Assembly: GCA_016709765.1 (NCBI GenBank)
Contig: JADJMD010000013.1
Span: forward strand, 496,001 to 560,000
DNA from: Ignavibacteriales bacterium
Lineage (GTDB): Bacteria > Bacteroidota > Ignavibacteria > Ignavibacteriales > Ignavibacteriaceae
Direction: 5' to 3'
Length of the DNA: 64,000 nucleotides
Part shown: in pieces, positions 61,981 to 64,000 of the stretch
Position numbering within the stretch: the first letter of the stretch is position 1
Layout of the letters: every line of letters starts with the position of its first letter
Translations under genes and position numbers: made by a program
The notes under the pieces: model-generated
The model's input: only the letters and a program-made list of their open reading frames with translations
Databases searched by the model: none
Told to the model about the DNA's origin: nothing

Positions 61981-63393
61981 TTATTTTGTTAATTTTTTAA
62001 TCCAATCCAACATTGTTTTTAATGCAATTGGAGAAATTGTTTCTTCAATCTTTCCATACTCAGAAATAGCACCTGTAGTTGAAGTTTGGAAAAGATGATT
62101 TAATCCAGCAAGTTCTTTGACCTCAAAATTCTTGTTGCCGCCTTTTTTTAACGCTGAATCTATTGCAGAAAGATTTTCTTTCGGTGGAACTTGCAAATCA
62201 TTTCCACCATTTATTGCAAGTACAGGACATGTAACTTTTTCTAAAACTGGAACAGGTTCATATTTCAAAAAATATTTAAACCACGGACTAGTAATAGTGC
62301 TAATCTGCATATTTAAATATACTTCAGGGTCGCCAAGCTTACTTTTTTCTTCTTCTGTCATGGTTGCATATTCTGTATAAAATTTTTCTCTTAAATCGTT
62401 ATCAAGTTTTTTGTCATCATTAGTATTTTTAATTATTGCAAATATTTCTTTTTGAAGTTTAATAGATTTTTGAATCTCTTCTTCACTTGTTCCATTAGCT
62501 CTTTGAATAAGCTCTCCTTGGAGGTATAACAAAGAATCTCCAGAAATTCCAGGACCAGCCATCAAAACTATAAAAGCAATATCCTTAGATTGAACCGCTG
62601 CCATTGGAGCAATCATTCCACCTTCACTATGACCAATCAATCCAATTTTTGTTTTATCAATTTCTTTTCGATCTTTAAGAAAATCTACAGCAGCAAGAAC
62701 ATCTTTAACAAAATCTTTACTTGTAGCTTTTGAATGATCACCTGTAGATTGAGCAATTCCTCTGTCATCAAATCTTAAAACAGCAATTCCATTTCTTGTT
62801 AGATAATCCGAAATAACAAAGAAAGGTTTATGCCCAAGTAATTCTTCATTTCTATCCTGCCCACCAGACCCCGTTATCAATACAACAGCTGGAAATCTAT
62901 TCCCTTCCATTGGATAGGTTAATGTTCCGGCAAGCACAACATCATCAATTTCATTTTCAAATAAAACTTCTTCTGAATTATATGGGAATGGTTCTTCAGG
63001 TTCCTGTGGTCTGTTGGGACCCTCAAGTTTTTCGACCTTAATTAGCGTCAAATCTAAACTCATTCCACCTTGATTCCATTTGCCATTCATTTTCATTTCA
63101 TCATAAAATATCTTTCCAGAAAAAAAAACCTGTATCAGTGGAATTTTAACGAGAATTGAATCATCAGTAATGGTAGAACTTTCAGTTGGAATTCCATTTG
63201 CACCCTGATCGGGGCTATCTAAAGTTGTCAAGTACTTCCCTACATCATCTTTAGATAAATTAAAAACCACAGTAAGTTCCATAGAATTTGGTAAAGCCAG
63301 TTTGCCTGTCCAAATTCCTGTCAAATCTATTTCCTGTGTATAAGTTGGAGTAGTCAATAACAGAATTAAACCAACAATAATTAATCTTTTCAT
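61981..63393 (-). CDS. Exported alpha/beta hydrolase
   Basis: 470 residues. Signal peptide of about 20 residues (TTPTYTQ). An N-terminal lipocalin-like sandwich (about 24-125; IDLTGIWTGKLALP) precedes the hydrolase domain. The nucleophile is Ser256 in GHSEGG, the acid lies in GGNDLQVP, and the His in AGLNHLFQ. It resembles serine esterases and dienelactone-hydrolase-like enzymes, acting outside the cytoplasm. Substrate unknown. It is not clearly in an operon with the flanking genes (38 and 57 bp gaps). Confidence 0.85.
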   Translation of the reverse strand: MKRLIIVGLILLLTTPTYTQEIDLTGIWTGKLALPNSMELTVVFNLSKDDVGKYLTTLDSPDQGANGIPTESSTITDDSILVKIPLIQVFFSGKIFYDEMKMNGKWNQGGMSLDLTLIKVEKLEGPNRPQEPEEPFPYNSEEVLFENEIDDVVLAGTLTYPMEGNRFPAVVLITGSGGQDRNEELLGHKPFFVISDYLTRNGIAVLRFDDRGIAQSTGDHSKATSKDFVKDVLAAVDFLKDRKEIDKTKIGLIGHSEGGMIAPMAAVQSKDIAFIVLMAGPGISGDSLLYLQGELIQRANGTSEEEIQKSIKLQKEIFAIIKNTNDDKKLDNDLREKFYTEYATMTEEEKSKLGDPEVYLNMQISTITSPWFKYFLKYEPVPVLEKVTCPVLAINGGNDLQVPPKENLSAIDSALKKGGNKNFEVKELAGLNHLFQTSTTGAISEYGKIEETISPIALKTMLDWIKKLTK

Positions 63394-63450
63394 AAATATT
63401 ATTCCTCATTTTTTATTTTATTTTTCAGCTATGAATTAAATTATTTAACC

Positions 63451-63849
63451 CTAATAAAAAAAAACAATTTCAGTATAAAAATCTTCAATCACATTATTGT
63501 AATTGAATGCTAATTTCATTTTTCTGATTTGTTGCAAATCAAAATATTGTAGTCTCTGTCCTTCCATCAAATCAATTTCATTAGGATTTAGATCAATTCT
63601 TTTCCAAAAAACATTATCAGTAATTTTTTCAGATTTAATCATTTTAAACAGATTTATTTCACCTAAATCGCCAATTCCAAGTTCTTCATTTATTTCTCTT
63701 CTAACTGCCTGTTCAGGAGTTTCATTTTCCTCCACTTCTCCACCCGGAAGATCCCATTGATTTGGGAAAGGAATATCAATTTTATCATCACGCAATAGTA
63801 ATAGAACTTTATTATTGCTGTTGAGAAGGATTATACCTGCGCCAATCAT
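63451..63849 (-). CDS. NUDIX hydrolase
   Basis: 132 residues. The Nudix box is complete: G-EVEEN-E-TPEQAV-RREINEELGI at about 37-59. DLPGGEVEE precedes it. Substrate (8-oxo-dGTP, nucleotide sugars or others) cannot be assigned. It is divergent from the oxidoreductase gene at 63912, with a 62-bp spacer between. Confidence 0.9.
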   Translation of the reverse strand: MIGAGIILLNSNNKVLLLLRDDKIDIPFPNQWDLPGGEVEENETPEQAVRREINEELGIGDLGEINLFKMIKSEKITDNVFWKRIDLNPNEIDLMEGQRLQYFDLQQIRKMKLAFNYNNVIEDFYTEIVFFY

Positions 63850-63911
63850 TTATTTTAATTATTTATTAAAAGTGCGGAACTAGTAACTGTAAAAATAGGC
63901 TTTCTTTTTAT

Positions 63912-64000
63912 ATGAGTAAAACAAATAAAAAATCAGCAATAATTATTGGAGGTTGTCCTGGTGGATTATCCACTGCTTATGACTTTCAACTGAAGCTTAC
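63912..64000 (+). CDS. FAD/NAD(P)-dependent oxidoreductase, start only
   Basis: 29 codons before the window ends. MSKTNKKSAIIIGGCPGGLS shows a dinucleotide-binding start, with GGCPGG in place of GAGPAG. The rest of the gene lies beyond the window. The enzyme may be an amine oxidase, protoporphyrinogen oxidase-like or desaturase-type protein. Confidence 0.7.
   Translation, partial: MSKTNKKSAIIIGGCPGGLSTAYDFQLKL

Noticed and set aside
1..64000. CRISPR array, rRNA or tRNA genes, prophage or complete insertion sequence
   Set aside because: No regular spaced repeats, cloverleaf, rRNA segment, integrase or transposase was found on reading either strand.

Overview
The window is an AT-rich stretch of a free-living Gram-negative bacterium of the Bacteroidota/Chlorobi (FCB) group. 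Ignavibacteria are the best guess. Four secreted proteins end in a type IX secretion (T9SS) sorting domain with the signature NYPNPFNPST or a close variant. There is a one-piece hybrid two-component regulator (propeller, histidine kinase, receiver, AraC) of the kind typical of this group. Many genes have clear Shine-Dalgarno sites, which suits Ignavibacteria better than classical Flavobacteria. This placement is inference; no rRNA or tRNA gene was seen.

Layout. 1-10,260 is a phosphate-related region: a DUF47/PhoU-like protein, a PiT phosphate permease, a PstS-like lipoprotein, an M28 peptidase, a T9SS protein built from two nearly identical 413-residue units, and a TonB-dependent receptor. 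The receptor is preceded by five TTAACA-type hexamers at an exact 11-bp spacing, which looks like a PHO box array. 10,290-14,080 holds the AmrB/AmrA pair, a DUF4905-like gene and tryptophanase, interrupted by two copies of a dispersed hairpin repeat. 14,240-22,400 holds a Yip1 membrane protein, a peptide-type binding lipoprotein, an uncharacterised four-gene operon (two related lipoproteins, two related TPR proteins) and a PAS histidine kinase. 22,400-32,810 holds priA, a lipoprotein, a K+ channel, an S66 peptidase, an ADP-forming acyl-CoA synthetase, a glycosyltransferase and a glycolate-oxidase-like flavoprotein.

32,880-43,230 is a housekeeping block on the minus strand. yggS-divIVA-pnp-orf206-ileS-(H1-like/DksA)-lspA-rluD runs with 4-bp overlaps or short gaps, followed by a third dispersed repeat and cysS. 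43,230-54,010 carries a candidate small RNA, pta, a lipoprotein, a T9SS protein, a glutathione peroxidase, TerB and VOC proteins, glycogen phosphorylase and a YCF48-type T9SS protein. 54,246-64,000 carries the hybrid regulator and its overlapping partner, a secreted endonuclease I, RidA, AlkD, an alpha/beta hydrolase, a NUDIX hydrolase and the start of an FAD oxidoreductase.

Four genes look interrupted by single- or two-base indels: a small membrane protein after cysS, the H1-like/DksA gene (three sites), TerB and VOC. Each can be read through into a sensible full-length protein, so they are either recent lesions or assembly errors. The strongest candidates for new biology are the PHO-box-controlled outer-membrane module, the lipoprotein/TPR operon and the small protein translationally coupled to the hybrid regulator.
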